DNA from: a bacterium
Lineage (GTDB): Bacteria > Patescibacteriota > Gracilibacteria > UBA1369 > PNNO01
Reading direction: 5' to 3'
NCBI GenBank assembly: GCA_013824265.1
Contig: PNNO01000004.1
Coordinates: 1-64,000, forward strand
DNA length: 64,000 nucleotides
The notes under the pieces are model-generated. The model was not told the origin of the DNA, did not search any database, and saw only the letters and a program-made list of their open reading frames with translations. How positions within the stretch are numbered: the first letter of the stretch is position 1; each line of letters starts with the position of its first letter. Shown piece by piece: positions 42,057-50,765 of the stretch. Made by a program: the position numbers and the translations under genes.

Positions 42057-43040
42057 TTAGGAGACTCCGATTTCAAGTGATAAGTCGATCGGCTGAATTT
42101 TTTGTGTGAGCGATCCCATGGAAACAACATCCACTCCGCATTTTGCATACGCTTTTATTGTTTCTTCATTTATTCCTCCGGAAGCCTCAAATATAAAATG
42201 ATCGTAAAGATCTTCTTTTTTAAAGGTCCCAACGATTTTTTCTATTTCAGTCGGTTTCATGTTGTCGAACATAATTACGGCCGGGTCCGGTATCGCACTG
42301 TTTTTTTGCAGATCGCGAATCAAAGTTGCAGCTTCAATGGCCATGTCTCTATTTTCAACTTCAATTTCAAAAAAAGTATAAGGGGATGTTGGAGGATGAT
42401 AATTCAAAAGAGCATCTTTTACTGAATTGCCGTAAAGAGCCAAGTGATTGTCTTTTATTAAAACCGCATCGGAAAGGTCAAGTCGATGAGTTCCACCACC
42501 ACCGAGAGTTACGGCTTTTTTATCAAGAAGCCCCCAAGTTGTTTTTCTGGTTGGAACAACAAGAATCTCCGGATTTGCACTTTTGGCTTTATCAACAATT
42601 TCTTTTGTGCGGGTTGCTATGCCGGACATGTGCTGCAGAAGATTCAAAGTAACGCGTTCAACTTTTAAAATGTCGTGGGCCTCGCCGGTTAATTCAAAAA
42701 GTAAATCGTCTTTTGCAAACTGGGTGCCGTCTTTTGAGTCTTTGGTTATCTGAATCTGTTTTATTCCGGGTTTAAAAACCGGACTGCTCGCGGCAAGAAA
42801 ATAATTTATCTCACTTGAGCCGGCAAGTATTCCCGGTTGGTTTGCGTATATACGGGCTGTAACTTGCTTTTTACTATTTAGTAGTCCGTCGGTTGTAATA
42901 TCTCCATGTTCGCCGAGATCTTTTTCAAGTTCCAAAAACGTATATCTAAAAACCCACTGCTTATATGTTGGATCGGCAATAGTCAGCCTTTCCCGCTGGT
43001 TGAAAAATTTTTTTACTGTTTGAGCGCGTGTTTTGTTCAT
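42057..43040 (-). CDS. nadC: Nicotinate-nucleotide pyrophosphorylase (quinolinate phosphoribosyltransferase)
   Basis: NadC joins quinolinate and PRPP to make nicotinate mononucleotide with release of CO2. The family segments are visible: TRKTTWGLL, the HRLDLSDAVLIKDNH strand with the active-site Lys and Asp, VEVENRD-like, MFDNM and EASGGI. Slightly longer than usual at 327 residues, with an N-terminal extension before the normal GDITT. The ATG at 43040 is preferred over the TTG at 43052. It is divergent from nadA with only 30 bp between the start codons. Confidence 0.93.
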   Translation of the reverse strand: MNKTRAQTVKKFFNQRERLTIADPTYKQWVFRYTFLELEKDLGEHGDITTDGLLNSKKQVTARIYANQPGILAGSSEINYFLAASSPVFKPGIKQIQITKDSKDGTQFAKDDLLFELTGEAHDILKVERVTLNLLQHMSGIATRTKEIVDKAKSANPEILVVPTRKTTWGLLDKKAVTLGGGGTHRLDLSDAVLIKDNHLALYGNSVKDALLNYHPPTSPYTFFEIEVENRDMAIEAATLIRDLQKNSAIPDPAVIMFDNMKPTEIEKIVGTFKKEDLYDHFIFEASGGINEETIKAYAKCGVDVVSMGSLTQKIQPIDLSLEIGVS

Positions 43041-43058
43041 GATATAGTTCAAGTCCGC

Positions 43059-43068
43059 TAATATTATA
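43059..43068. promoter_or_regulatory. Overlapping divergent -10 boxes for nadA and nadC
   Basis: On the plus strand TAATAT (43059-43064) ends exactly seven bases before the nadA ATG, which would give a leaderless mRNA. On the minus strand TATAAT (43068-43063) would start nadC transcription about 16 nt before its ATG. The two boxes overlap by two bases, so the two promoters would compete. No good -35 box was found for either. Confidence 0.4.
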
Positions 43069-43070
43069 TC

Positions 43071-44138
43071 ATGCTTCCTGAAAAATATAAGGCGTTATCA
43101 GACCAGCAAGCCGCGGTGAGAATCGCAAAAGCTAAAGAAAAACTGGGTGAAAAAGTAATGATTCTAGGTCATCACTACCAGAGGGATGAGGTTATTGAGT
43201 TTGCGGACAGAATAGGAGATTCGCTTTATCTATCCAAGGAAGCGGCAAAATCCAGCGCCGAGTATATAGTTTTTTGCGGTGTTTATTTTATGGCGGAGAC
43301 TGCTGACATTGTTACGGGAGATGATCAGGTTGTTATTCTGCCTGATATTTCCGCCGGTTGTCCGATGGCGGATATGGCTCCGATTGATGAAGTTAAAAAT
43401 GCCTGGAAAGATTTGGAGTCTCTTGGGCTTACCGAGAATCTTATTCCGGTAACTTACGTAAACAGTTCTGCGGAGGTTAAGGCCTTTTGCGGAGAGCATG
43501 ACGGATACGTTTGCACTTCGGCGAATGCTGAAGGGATTCTGAAATACATTATAGGGGAGGGTAAACGCATCTTTTTTTTCCCGGACAGATATTTAAGTAC
43601 CAATACTGCGCGCAAGTTGGGAGTTAAAGAAATCGCGCTTTGGGAAAGGGAAAAGGTAAGTGGGGGACTGAGTGAAGACGAAATACGTGATGCAAAAATA
43701 TTGGCATGGAACGGTTATTGTCCGGTACACGCCAGATTTTCATGTAAGGATATTGATGATCTTCGCGCAAGATATCCTGAAATAAAAATAATTGTCCATC
43801 CGGAAGTTCCAGAGCAGGTAGCGCAAAAAGCCGACCTTATGGGTTCAACAAGTTTTATAGTAAAGCAGATTGAAGACTCACCAAATGGTAGTGTTTGGGG
43901 AATTGGGACAGAAATTCATCTTGTTGGAAGGCTAGCAAAACAGCATCCTGATAAAAAGATTTTCCTTATAGGCACGCCTATTTGCATGTGTTCCATGATG
44001 GACAGAATTTCTCCGCAGTATTTACTTTGGGTGTTGGAATCGCTTGTTGAAGGGAAGGTTGTAAATCAGGTGAAGGTGCCTGAAAAAGTTAAGGGGGCAG
44101 CCTTAAAAGCGCTCAACAGAATGTACGGGCTTTCGTAA
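43071..44138 (+). CDS. nadA: Quinolinate synthase
   Basis: NadA condenses iminoaspartate with dihydroxyacetone phosphate to give quinolinate, using a [4Fe-4S] cluster. Likely ligands are C97 (SAGCPMAD), C217 (GYCPVH) and C307 or C305 in the CMCSMM segment; LGHHYQRDE and SANAEGILKYI are further family marks. At 355 residues it is the usual length. With nadC opposite it forms the last two steps of de novo NAD synthesis; nadB (aspartate oxidase) or an aspartate dehydrogenase is not in the window. De novo NAD synthesis is rare in reduced Patescibacteria genomes. Confidence 0.94.
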   Translation: MLPEKYKALSDQQAAVRIAKAKEKLGEKVMILGHHYQRDEVIEFADRIGDSLYLSKEAAKSSAEYIVFCGVYFMAETADIVTGDDQVVILPDISAGCPMADMAPIDEVKNAWKDLESLGLTENLIPVTYVNSSAEVKAFCGEHDGYVCTSANAEGILKYIIGEGKRIFFFPDRYLSTNTARKLGVKEIALWEREKVSGGLSEDEIRDAKILAWNGYCPVHARFSCKDIDDLRARYPEIKIIVHPEVPEQVAQKADLMGSTSFIVKQIEDSPNGSVWGIGTEIHLVGRLAKQHPDKKIFLIGTPICMCSMMDRISPQYLLWVLESLVEGKVVNQVKVPEKVKGAALKALNRMYGLS

Positions 44139-44142
44139 GTTC

Positions 44143-44634
44143 TTATTTCACATACCTGTGCCACAAATCTTTTATGGCATCTACCGTAGCGTAAGCAAGA
44201 GAAGCTAAGGCTTCTTTAAGCTGTCTTAATCTTGATACAAGTGAGTTTAAATGTGCCGCGTCCAAGTTTTTTCCTTTTCTCATAACCGCGCTTATTTTTT
44301 TCTGAAGATCTTTTATTTCTTTTTTTAATTCATTTTCAACCTGTGCGGCCATTTTATTTATGGAAGGATATTCGGGTTCTTTGGTTCCTGCAAGCTGGCT
44401 TGTATTTGCTCCTGTAGATCCACCCGAATAAGATTCTTTTTGTCTTTTTTCCGATTCACTTACTTCTTCATTTGAGACTTCAGAGCCTTCAATAATTTCA
44501 CCGGCTTCTATGCCGACTGACGTTTTTGCTTCATGAACCTCCTTTGTGTCAGGCTTTTGTTCGACACGACCGGGTTCTAAAGTATCAACTTTATTTTCGG
44601 TTTCGACGCCAAATTGTCTTTTATCATCGGCCAT
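44143..44634 (-). CDS. Charged hypothetical protein with C-terminal coiled coil
   Basis: Residues 1-85 are hydrophilic and low in complexity (Glu, Lys, Ser, Gly), and 85-145 form an amphipathic coiled coil (VENELKKEIKDLQKKISAVMRKGK). No signal, membrane segment or known family is visible. It stops 4 bp after the convergent nadA stop. Reading frame and composition look coding, but a role cannot be proposed. Confidence 0.6.
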   Translation of the reverse strand: MADDKRQFGVETENKVDTLEPGRVEQKPDTKEVHEAKTSVGIEAGEIIEGSEVSNEEVSESEKRQKESYSGGSTGANTSQLAGTKEPEYPSINKMAAQVENELKKEIKDLQKKISAVMRKGKNLDAAHLNSLVSRLRQLKEALASLAYATVDAIKDLWHRYVK

Positions 44635-44773
44635 TAAAGTTCAATTAATCTTTATATTATACAACTAAATGTTAATTTTATCAATTTGCGATTTTTATTC
44701 TTCTTTAAGCGTTTGTTTTGTGATATAAAAGTTGTGGGCAAAAAATCGTCGCTAATTATAACCAATAGCAATC

Positions 44774-47398
44774 GTGAAAGAAATAGAAAAGGCATACGAA
44801 GCAAAAAAATACGAAGACGATATTTATGAGAAATGGGAGAACTCAGGTGTTTTTACGCCAAAGATAGATGAAAAAAAAGAGTCGTTTACGGTTTCAATGC
44901 CGCCTCCAAATGCAACGGGGACTCTTCATTTGGGACACGCTACAATGCTCGCGATTGAAGATATAATGGTTCGTTATAAAAGAATGCAGGGTCTTTCTGC
45001 CTTGTGGCTGCCGGGAACGGATCATGCCGGAATTGCCACTCAGAATCGTGTAGAAAAAAACTTACTTGAAAAGGGGATTACCCGTCATGATCTTGGGCGT
45101 GAGAAATTTTTGGATGAAGTTTATAAGTTTGTTGAGGGGTCAAGAAACACAATCAGAAAACAGATTAGAAAAATGGGAGCCAGTTGTGACTGGACGCGCG
45201 AAAGATACACTCTTGATGAAGGGCTTTCCAAAGCTGTTAGAGAAATTTTCGTAAGAATGTATAACGATGATCTTATTTACAGAGGGAACAGAATTGTAAA
45301 CTGGTGTCCACGTTGCAGTTCCACTTTGGCCGACGATGAAGTTGATTATAAAGATAAGATAGAAAAACTTTACTGGATTAAGTACGGACCTTTTAGTGTG
45401 GCGACAACAAGGCCGGAAACAATCCTCGGAGATACTGCTGTTGCGGTTAATCCAAAGGATAAAAGATACAAAGAAATGATAGGGAAAAAATATATGATTC
45501 CGGGTGTTCTTGGTGATTTTGAAATTCAGGTTGTGGCTGATGAAGCTGTTGATATTGAGTTTGGAACAGGAGCAATTAAAGTTACTCCGGCTCACAGTTT
45601 TGCGGATTTTGAAATTGCGCAAAGAAATAATTTGCCAATGAAATCGGTTATCGACGAATCCGGAAAGATGAAGGAAAATTGCGGTAAATATGCTGGCATG
45701 ACAACGCTTGAATGCAGAGAAGAGATTGTAAAAGATATGGAAAAAATGGGGTTTTTGGAAAAGGTGGAAGATTTTAATCACAACCTTTCCGTTTGCTACA
45801 GATGTAAAACTACTGTTGAACCGCTTGTTTCAAGACAGTGGTTTATTGCTGTTGATAAGCCTGCTATTGAAGAGAACGGCAAGAAAAAATCATTAAAGGA
45901 AAAGGCGATTGAAGTCGTAAAAAATGGTGATATAGAAATTGTTCCCGAAAAATTTAACAAAACATATTTCCACTGGATGGAAAATTTGCACGACTGGTGT
46001 ATTTCCCGTCAGATTTGGTTTGGTCATCAGATTCCGGTTTGGTACTGCATGGATTGTGAAGAGTTAAATGTTGCCACGGAGACTCCGGAAAAATGTAAAT
46101 GTGGAAGCCATAATTTAAAGCAGGATGAAGATACTTTGGACACATGGTTTTCTTCCGGGCTTTGGACTTTTTCAACTTTAGGGTGGCCGGAAAAAACAAA
46201 AGATCTAGAATATTTTCACCCTACCGGAGTTCTTGAAACCGGTTATGACATACTTTTCTTTTGGATCGCAAGAATGATTATTATGACGACTTACGCGATG
46301 CATGAAGTTCCTTTTAAAAACGTTTATCTTCATGGATTAATAAGAACAAGAGACGGCAAAAAGATGTCCAAGTCTTCTCCGGAAACATGTATAGATCCTT
46401 TGGACATGATTGAGCAGTACGGAACTGATGCTTTACGTTTGAGCTTTGTTATAGGTGGTACGCCCGGTAATGATTTACGTCTTTATGAAGAGAAAATTGC
46501 AGGGTATAGGAATTTTGTAAATAAGATTTGGAATGCATCAAGATTTTCATTAATGAATGTAAGTGATGAAGATTTGGCGACGGAATTCGATCCAAAAAAA
46601 CATATTATTTCGCGCGCGGATAAATGGATTCTCACGAAGCTTCAGTATCTTATTAAGGATGTTACGGATGACATGGAAAACTTTAGATACTCCGAGGCCG
46701 GAATGAAAAATTACAACTTTACATGGTGTGAGCTTTGCGATTGGTATGTTGAAATCAGCAAAGGGAAGCATTTAAATCCTGTTGTTCTTATTTATGTACT
46801 TAAAAACATATTAAAGCTTCTTCATCCTTTTGTGCCTTTTGTTACCGAAGTTTTGTGGAGCAATCTAAATGAAAAGAAGATGCTTATAGAAGAATCATGG
46901 CCAAAGTTTAACAAAGATCTTCTTTTTGACAAGGAAGTTGAAGAGATGGAAATTTTGCATCAGATAATTTCCGATATAAGAAGCGTAAGGGCGCAATACA
47001 GCGTTGAACCAGCCAAAAAAATAATGGCTGTAATTTATGCCGGTAAGTACACAAAGTTTTTGGAAGAAAAAATTGAGCCGTTAAAGCGAATGGCCAGAAT
47101 TGAAAATATCGACATAATGGAAAAAGGTGAAAAAATTGAAAAGGCTGTTTGTATATTTGTTTCGGATATAGAAATTTATCTTCCTTTAAACGAGCTTGTT
47201 GATACCGAAAAAGAAAAGAGTCGCCTTAACAAAGAGAAAGAAAATTTGGAGAATTTTAAAAAATCCCTGTCTGCAAAACTTGATAACAAGAGCTTTGTTG
47301 GAAATGCACCAAAAGAACTTATCGAGAATGAGAAAAAACGACTTGCCGAGACCGAAAAATCCCTAGAACAGATTAATTCCCAGTTGGCGGATTTGTAG
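44774..47398 (+). CDS. valS: Valyl-tRNA synthetase
   Basis: ValS is a class I synthetase. HIGH is seen as PPPNATGTLHLGHA (about 43-56) and KMSKS as GKKMSKSSPE; the CP1 editing domain (about 170-380), zinc-like Cys pairs (CPRC; CMDC...CKC), the anticodon domain and a C-terminal coiled coil (last 60 residues, LVDTEKEKSRLNKEKENLE) complete it. A GTG at 44774 begins the typical N terminus (MKEIEKAYEAKKYEDDIYEKW). Length 874 is normal. It is read rightward, and a small lipoprotein gene follows 19 bp later. Confidence 0.95.
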   Translation: MKEIEKAYEAKKYEDDIYEKWENSGVFTPKIDEKKESFTVSMPPPNATGTLHLGHATMLAIEDIMVRYKRMQGLSALWLPGTDHAGIATQNRVEKNLLEKGITRHDLGREKFLDEVYKFVEGSRNTIRKQIRKMGASCDWTRERYTLDEGLSKAVREIFVRMYNDDLIYRGNRIVNWCPRCSSTLADDEVDYKDKIEKLYWIKYGPFSVATTRPETILGDTAVAVNPKDKRYKEMIGKKYMIPGVLGDFEIQVVADEAVDIEFGTGAIKVTPAHSFADFEIAQRNNLPMKSVIDESGKMKENCGKYAGMTTLECREEIVKDMEKMGFLEKVEDFNHNLSVCYRCKTTVEPLVSRQWFIAVDKPAIEENGKKKSLKEKAIEVVKNGDIEIVPEKFNKTYFHWMENLHDWCISRQIWFGHQIPVWYCMDCEELNVATETPEKCKCGSHNLKQDEDTLDTWFSSGLWTFSTLGWPEKTKDLEYFHPTGVLETGYDILFFWIARMIIMTTYAMHEVPFKNVYLHGLIRTRDGKKMSKSSPETCIDPLDMIEQYGTDALRLSFVIGGTPGNDLRLYEEKIAGYRNFVNKIWNASRFSLMNVSDEDLATEFDPKKHIISRADKWILTKLQYLIKDVTDDMENFRYSEAGMKNYNFTWCELCDWYVEISKGKHLNPVVLIYVLKNILKLLHPFVPFVTEVLWSNLNEKKMLIEESWPKFNKDLLFDKEVEEMEILHQIISDIRSVRAQYSVEPAKKIMAVIYAGKYTKFLEEKIEPLKRMARIENIDIMEKGEKIEKAVCIFVSDIEIYLPLNELVDTEKEKSRLNKEKENLENFKKSLSAKLDNKSFVGNAPKELIENEKKRLAETEKSLEQINSQLADL

Positions 47399-47417
47399 CA
47401 AATAATGAAATAGATAC

Positions 47418-47774
47418 GTGTTAAGAAAAATTCTAATAACAACATTCTGCATAGGTTTAATGCTTATGCTAACAAGTTGTGCGCAACAAAATCACGAGAT
47501 TGTAGATGGAAAAACAATCTCTAATGAATGGGAGCTATTTATTATAATACCATCGGAATTTGTAACAACAGATCTTGGTTATCATCCAACTCTTGAAGAA
47601 TGTAAAGAAGAAGCCCAAGAGTATATAACAATCGAAGAACTGGATGAACAAAATACAAAATATATTTGCGGAACAAAATGTATTGTAAAGTGGGATGACA
47701 GATATCCTTCTGATTGCTCTATCCAAGAAGAATGTCAGCAAGATCAGTGCACGCGATTAATGAGTTTAAAGTGA
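47418..47774 (+). CDS. Small Cys-rich lipoprotein of unknown function
   Basis: The first 21 residues are a lipoprotein signal with lipobox LTSC, starting from a GTG. The mature part of about 98 residues has six further cysteines (C60 and a cluster near the C terminus: YICGTKCIV, SDCSIQEECQQDQC), so it is probably cross-linked by disulfides outside the cell. No family recognised. It follows valS closely, and a promoter-like TATAAT sits just after it, ahead of the TPR-like gene. Confidence 0.65.
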   Translation: MLRKILITTFCIGLMLMLTSCAQQNHEIVDGKTISNEWELFIIIPSEFVTTDLGYHPTLEECKEEAQEYITIEELDEQNTKYICGTKCIVKWDDRYPSDCSIQEECQQDQCTRLMSLK

Positions 47775-47850
47775 ATTTGATAAGCGTTTAAATACGTTTA
47801 TTTCCAGCCAAAAAAATGGTATAATTGTATGAAAACAAAATTATATAATT

Positions 47851-48771
47851 ATGGCTGACGAAAAAAAAGAAGGTATATTGCAGGTTGAAGCACTTATTAA
47901 TGAAGGTAATCTTAAAGAAGCCTACAGCGTTTGTAATAAGCTACTTTTGAATTTTCCGGAAAACGGGAAAATAAGAAGTTTACAAAAGAAAATTGAAAAA
48001 ACAGTATATGAGCAAAATCTGAAGATTGTAAAAAGCGAACTTGATACTTTAAAACCACTTTGGAAGGAAAAAAGATATAAGGAAATTGTGGAAAAACTGG
48101 AAAGCTTAAAGAGTTATGTGCCGGGGTATGGGCCAATAGAAAAAGATCTTTTTAAAGCTAAAAAACTTTATCGCGACCAGCTTATAGAGGGGCAGAAATT
48201 GGCTGTGGACGACTATGTGAAGAATATAGAAAAACTTATTGCTGAAAATAAATTCCAGGAGGCCATTGTTGAATCAAAAAAATTTCTTGCTAAAATACCT
48301 GGACATGAAAAAGTTGCTTTGCTTGAGAAAAAGGCAAAAGATCTCTTTGTTGTTCAAAAATTAAAAGAAAACGAGTTTCTTTTAAAGAGTGATAAGTTCG
48401 ACGAAATAGAGGCTTTATTAAAGGAATTGATAGCCGTGAATCCGGAGTCCGGGAAGCTTAAACTTCTTTTGGAAAAGGCTTCCAAAAGACAAACGGTCGC
48501 TTTGAGTTACGAGAAAAAAGATTTTGTTTTTCAGTCTTTTGAACATATAAAAATTCTTGCGCAAAAGAAAAAATGGGAAAAGACAATTGATGCTCTTATT
48601 GAGCTTTTAAAAGTGGACCCGGGAAATATGAATGCTTTGGAGCTGCTTGATAAAGCCAGAAGAAAATTCGACAGACAACTAACCGGCGAAGTAATTGAAA
48701 AAATATTTGAACTTCAAAAGAAGTTCAAGGCTCAAAAACTAAAGAATCCTCAAAGCTTTATTAAGCTTTAA
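47851..48771 (+). CDS. TPR-like helical repeat protein of unknown function
   Basis: The 306-residue protein is wholly helical and consists of about six 34-45-residue units that resemble degenerate tetratricopeptide repeats (LINEGNLKEAYSVCNKLLLNFPENGKI; LIAENKFQEAIVESKKFLAKIPGHEKV; IDALIELLKVDPGNMNALELL). No signal peptide or membrane segment is found, so it should be a cytoplasmic scaffold. It has no obvious partner; its end overlaps the convergent sigma-4/HARE copy 2 by 11 bp. Confidence 0.7.
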   Translation: MADEKKEGILQVEALINEGNLKEAYSVCNKLLLNFPENGKIRSLQKKIEKTVYEQNLKIVKSELDTLKPLWKEKRYKEIVEKLESLKSYVPGYGPIEKDLFKAKKLYRDQLIEGQKLAVDDYVKNIEKLIAENKFQEAIVESKKFLAKIPGHEKVALLEKKAKDLFVVQKLKENEFLLKSDKFDEIEALLKELIAVNPESGKLKLLLEKASKRQTVALSYEKKDFVFQSFEHIKILAQKKKWEKTIDALIELLKVDPGNMNALELLDKARRKFDRQLTGEVIEKIFELQKKFKAQKLKNPQSFIKL

Positions 48772-49825
48772 GTTTATATTGCTCTCGTCCAACACGTTCG
48801 AACTGTGGCTTGTTCTTAAGATTAAGAATAATTGTGATTTTCTTAACCTGTCTTTGTTTAAGAACTTCTTTAATAATGTTTTCCTGAGATTTTGGTTTTC
48901 CGTCTTTCAAGATGTCCTGAATAATGTCGGAAACGGTTCCTTCTCTGTATCCCCATTCTTTAAGAGCATATATTCCTCGTCCGATTAGAACGAATTGGTC
49001 GTGTCTTATAAGTTCATTATGAACAGCTTGAAGATTAATTCTTTTGCTGTCGAAATTAAGCTCGGTTATTTTGTTAACTATTTCAACAAAGTGAAGAGGC
49101 TTCTTGCTCCTTGAAAGAATATAATGAATTTTATCTCTTAATGTGCGTGGATTTATGTGTCTCCATGAAGCAAGCCCAATCCCGTTTTCAGTAGGTTTAA
49201 GCCTTTTATCCAAAGAGAAAATTGATATTATCTGAATAAGTTGGCTAGGTTGAACGTCTTTAAAATGTTTCTTTATTTCATCAAAAATTTTGCTGTGAGA
49301 TACGATGTCTGATTTCTTTGAAAGAAGACTGGTTGTTTTTGTTGTAACAGCTTTTATGAAGTTTTGATCAACACTCGAGAATTTTACGTGAGGATGATAG
49401 TTTATTGTATTTGGTATTCTTCTTAGTTCTTTATCAAGTGATAACGAAAGGTTTAATGCGTTTCTGTTTACATCAACATCGTTCTTTTTTAATATTGTAA
49501 CGAGCGCTGCAAAAAGATTATCTTCCGTCATTACGCCTCCGTTTTCTCTTAAAATTTCTTTAATAAAGTCATTAACAAGTCTAAGTTCCGTGTTACCAAC
49601 ATTTCTTTGAAGTTTTGTAAGAGCATTCTTTTCGATCTGTCTGATTCTCTCTCTTGTAACGTTAAATTGCTTCCCGATTTCTTCCAATGTCGCTTTGTAG
49701 GTGTTATCTAAATTGAATCGTCTTTTGATTACATGCTTTTCTTTTTGAGATAGCAATATTAAAAGATCCTGAACTATATCTTGTGCATTTTGAAAGGTTT
49801 GAACAGGCGTCTTAGACGAATCCAT
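48761..49825 (-). CDS. Sigma-region-4/HARE-HTH fusion regulator (copy 2)
   Basis: Same architecture as copy 1 (40616-41707): region-4-like residues about 20-80 (FNLDNTYKATLEEIGKQFNVTRERIRQIEK), an unknown middle part, HARE-HTH at about 230-305 (RDKIHYILSRSKKPLHFVEIVNKITEL...FVLIGRGIYALKEWG) and a similar C-terminal winged segment ending in RQVKK. Regions 2 and 3 of sigma are missing. The two copies are about half identical by eye and 7 kb apart on opposite strands. A 5-bp inverted repeat TTGAT/ATCAA (49850-49863) sits ahead of the start. Confidence 0.8.
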   Translation of the reverse strand: MDSSKTPVQTFQNAQDIVQDLLILLSQKEKHVIKRRFNLDNTYKATLEEIGKQFNVTRERIRQIEKNALTKLQRNVGNTELRLVNDFIKEILRENGGVMTEDNLFAALVTILKKNDVDVNRNALNLSLSLDKELRRIPNTINYHPHVKFSSVDQNFIKAVTTKTTSLLSKKSDIVSHSKIFDEIKKHFKDVQPSQLIQIISIFSLDKRLKPTENGIGLASWRHINPRTLRDKIHYILSRSKKPLHFVEIVNKITELNFDSKRINLQAVHNELIRHDQFVLIGRGIYALKEWGYREGTVSDIIQDILKDGKPKSQENIIKEVLKQRQVKKITIILNLKNKPQFERVGREQYKLKA

Positions 49826-49849
49826 GGGCGCTGAAATTAAAAAATATAA

Positions 49850-49863
49850 TTGATTTATATCAA
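49850..49863. promoter_or_regulatory. Inverted repeat ahead of sigma-4/HARE copy 2
   Basis: TTGAT and ATCAA are exact inverted repeats around TTAT, about 25 bp ahead of the start codon. It lies in an AT-rich promoter region and could be a regulator site, but is short enough to arise by chance. Confidence 0.25.
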
Positions 49864-49949
49864 ATTTTTGAAATCCATTTCATTATATTCTCGACATGAA
49901 TTCAGGAGAAGTAAATGGGGTTTACTTATGGCGGATTTTATTTCTAATT

Positions 49950-50621
49950 CTATCCAAACGGTTCCGAATGCATAATGTAGCCATTGCAATGAATGGTTTC
50001 TATAAGCCTAAAACTATCTTTGTAATCAAGTTTGCGACGCAATCTGTTTATATGAACATCTATTGTGTTTGTGAACATATTTGCATTTCTGTCCCAAACT
50101 TGTTCTAAAATTTTTTGTCTACTAAAAATCATGTCTGTGTTGCGCATTAAGAATTCAAGAAGATGAAATTCCTTGTTTCTTAAATTGAATTTATCATCGA
50201 ACCTAAATGCAATTCTGTTTTCAAGATTTAGTAAAAGATCCGCCACCTTGATTATGTTTTCTTTGTTTTTCATTATTGAACCGTTTATTCTTTTTTTCAT
50301 GTCATATGCTATTTGTCTTATGGAAGTGCTGTTATTTGTAACTATGACATTTTTATTGTCTGTAGATATATCTATGTTGTACGGCTTTATAAGATAAAGC
50401 GGCTTTTCGGGAAAAAAGTCCATTATGTTTAGTATTGGATCTATTTTTTCTTCGGTTTTGGAATCGACTTTTACAATGGCACAATCAAATTCCTTAATAT
50501 TTAACGATTTTGGGTCAAAGTTGTGAAATGAAAGCGGGACTGACTGAATGTTTTCATATTTTAGTCCTCGGCTTAAAAACGATGAAGTAAAAATGTTGTC
50601 TGATAAGACCAGTGCATACAT
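49950..50621 (-). CDS. OmpR-type winged-helix regulator with degenerate receiver domain
   Basis: Residues about 125-220 are a clear OmpR/PhoB winged helix (FNLRNKEFHLLEFLMRNTDMIFSRQKILEQVW, then DVHINRLRRKLD). The N-terminal 110 residues are in the place of a receiver domain but lack the acidic pocket and the phosphorylatable Asp: the expected D is in FDCAIVKVDSKTEEK, without the usual D-x-x-MP pattern. No histidine kinase lies nearby. This fits a phosphorylation-independent orphan response regulator. It is read leftward, divergent from rlmN. Confidence 0.75.
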   Translation of the reverse strand: MYALVLSDNIFTSSFLSRGLKYENIQSVPLSFHNFDPKSLNIKEFDCAIVKVDSKTEEKIDPILNIMDFFPEKPLYLIKPYNIDISTDNKNVIVTNNSTSIRQIAYDMKKRINGSIMKNKENIIKVADLLLNLENRIAFRFDDKFNLRNKEFHLLEFLMRNTDMIFSRQKILEQVWDRNANMFTNTIDVHINRLRRKLDYKDSFRLIETIHCNGYIMHSEPFG

Positions 50622-50765
50622 ATAAAAGTGGTTAAGAGAGGTTGTTTACAATTAGAATAGTAGCGATGTGTTTTCCCGCAAGGGCGGATATGGGAATTTC
50701 CCTTTAAAAAAACAAAAAAACGGGTAAAATTGTGTTGTATTGTAATCATCAACACTAATGATTTT

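Noticed and set aside
45140-45781. A 213-codon ORF opposite valS
   Set aside because: It is antisense to a well-supported synthetase and has no motif; long antisense frames are common opposite Lys/Glu-rich genes.
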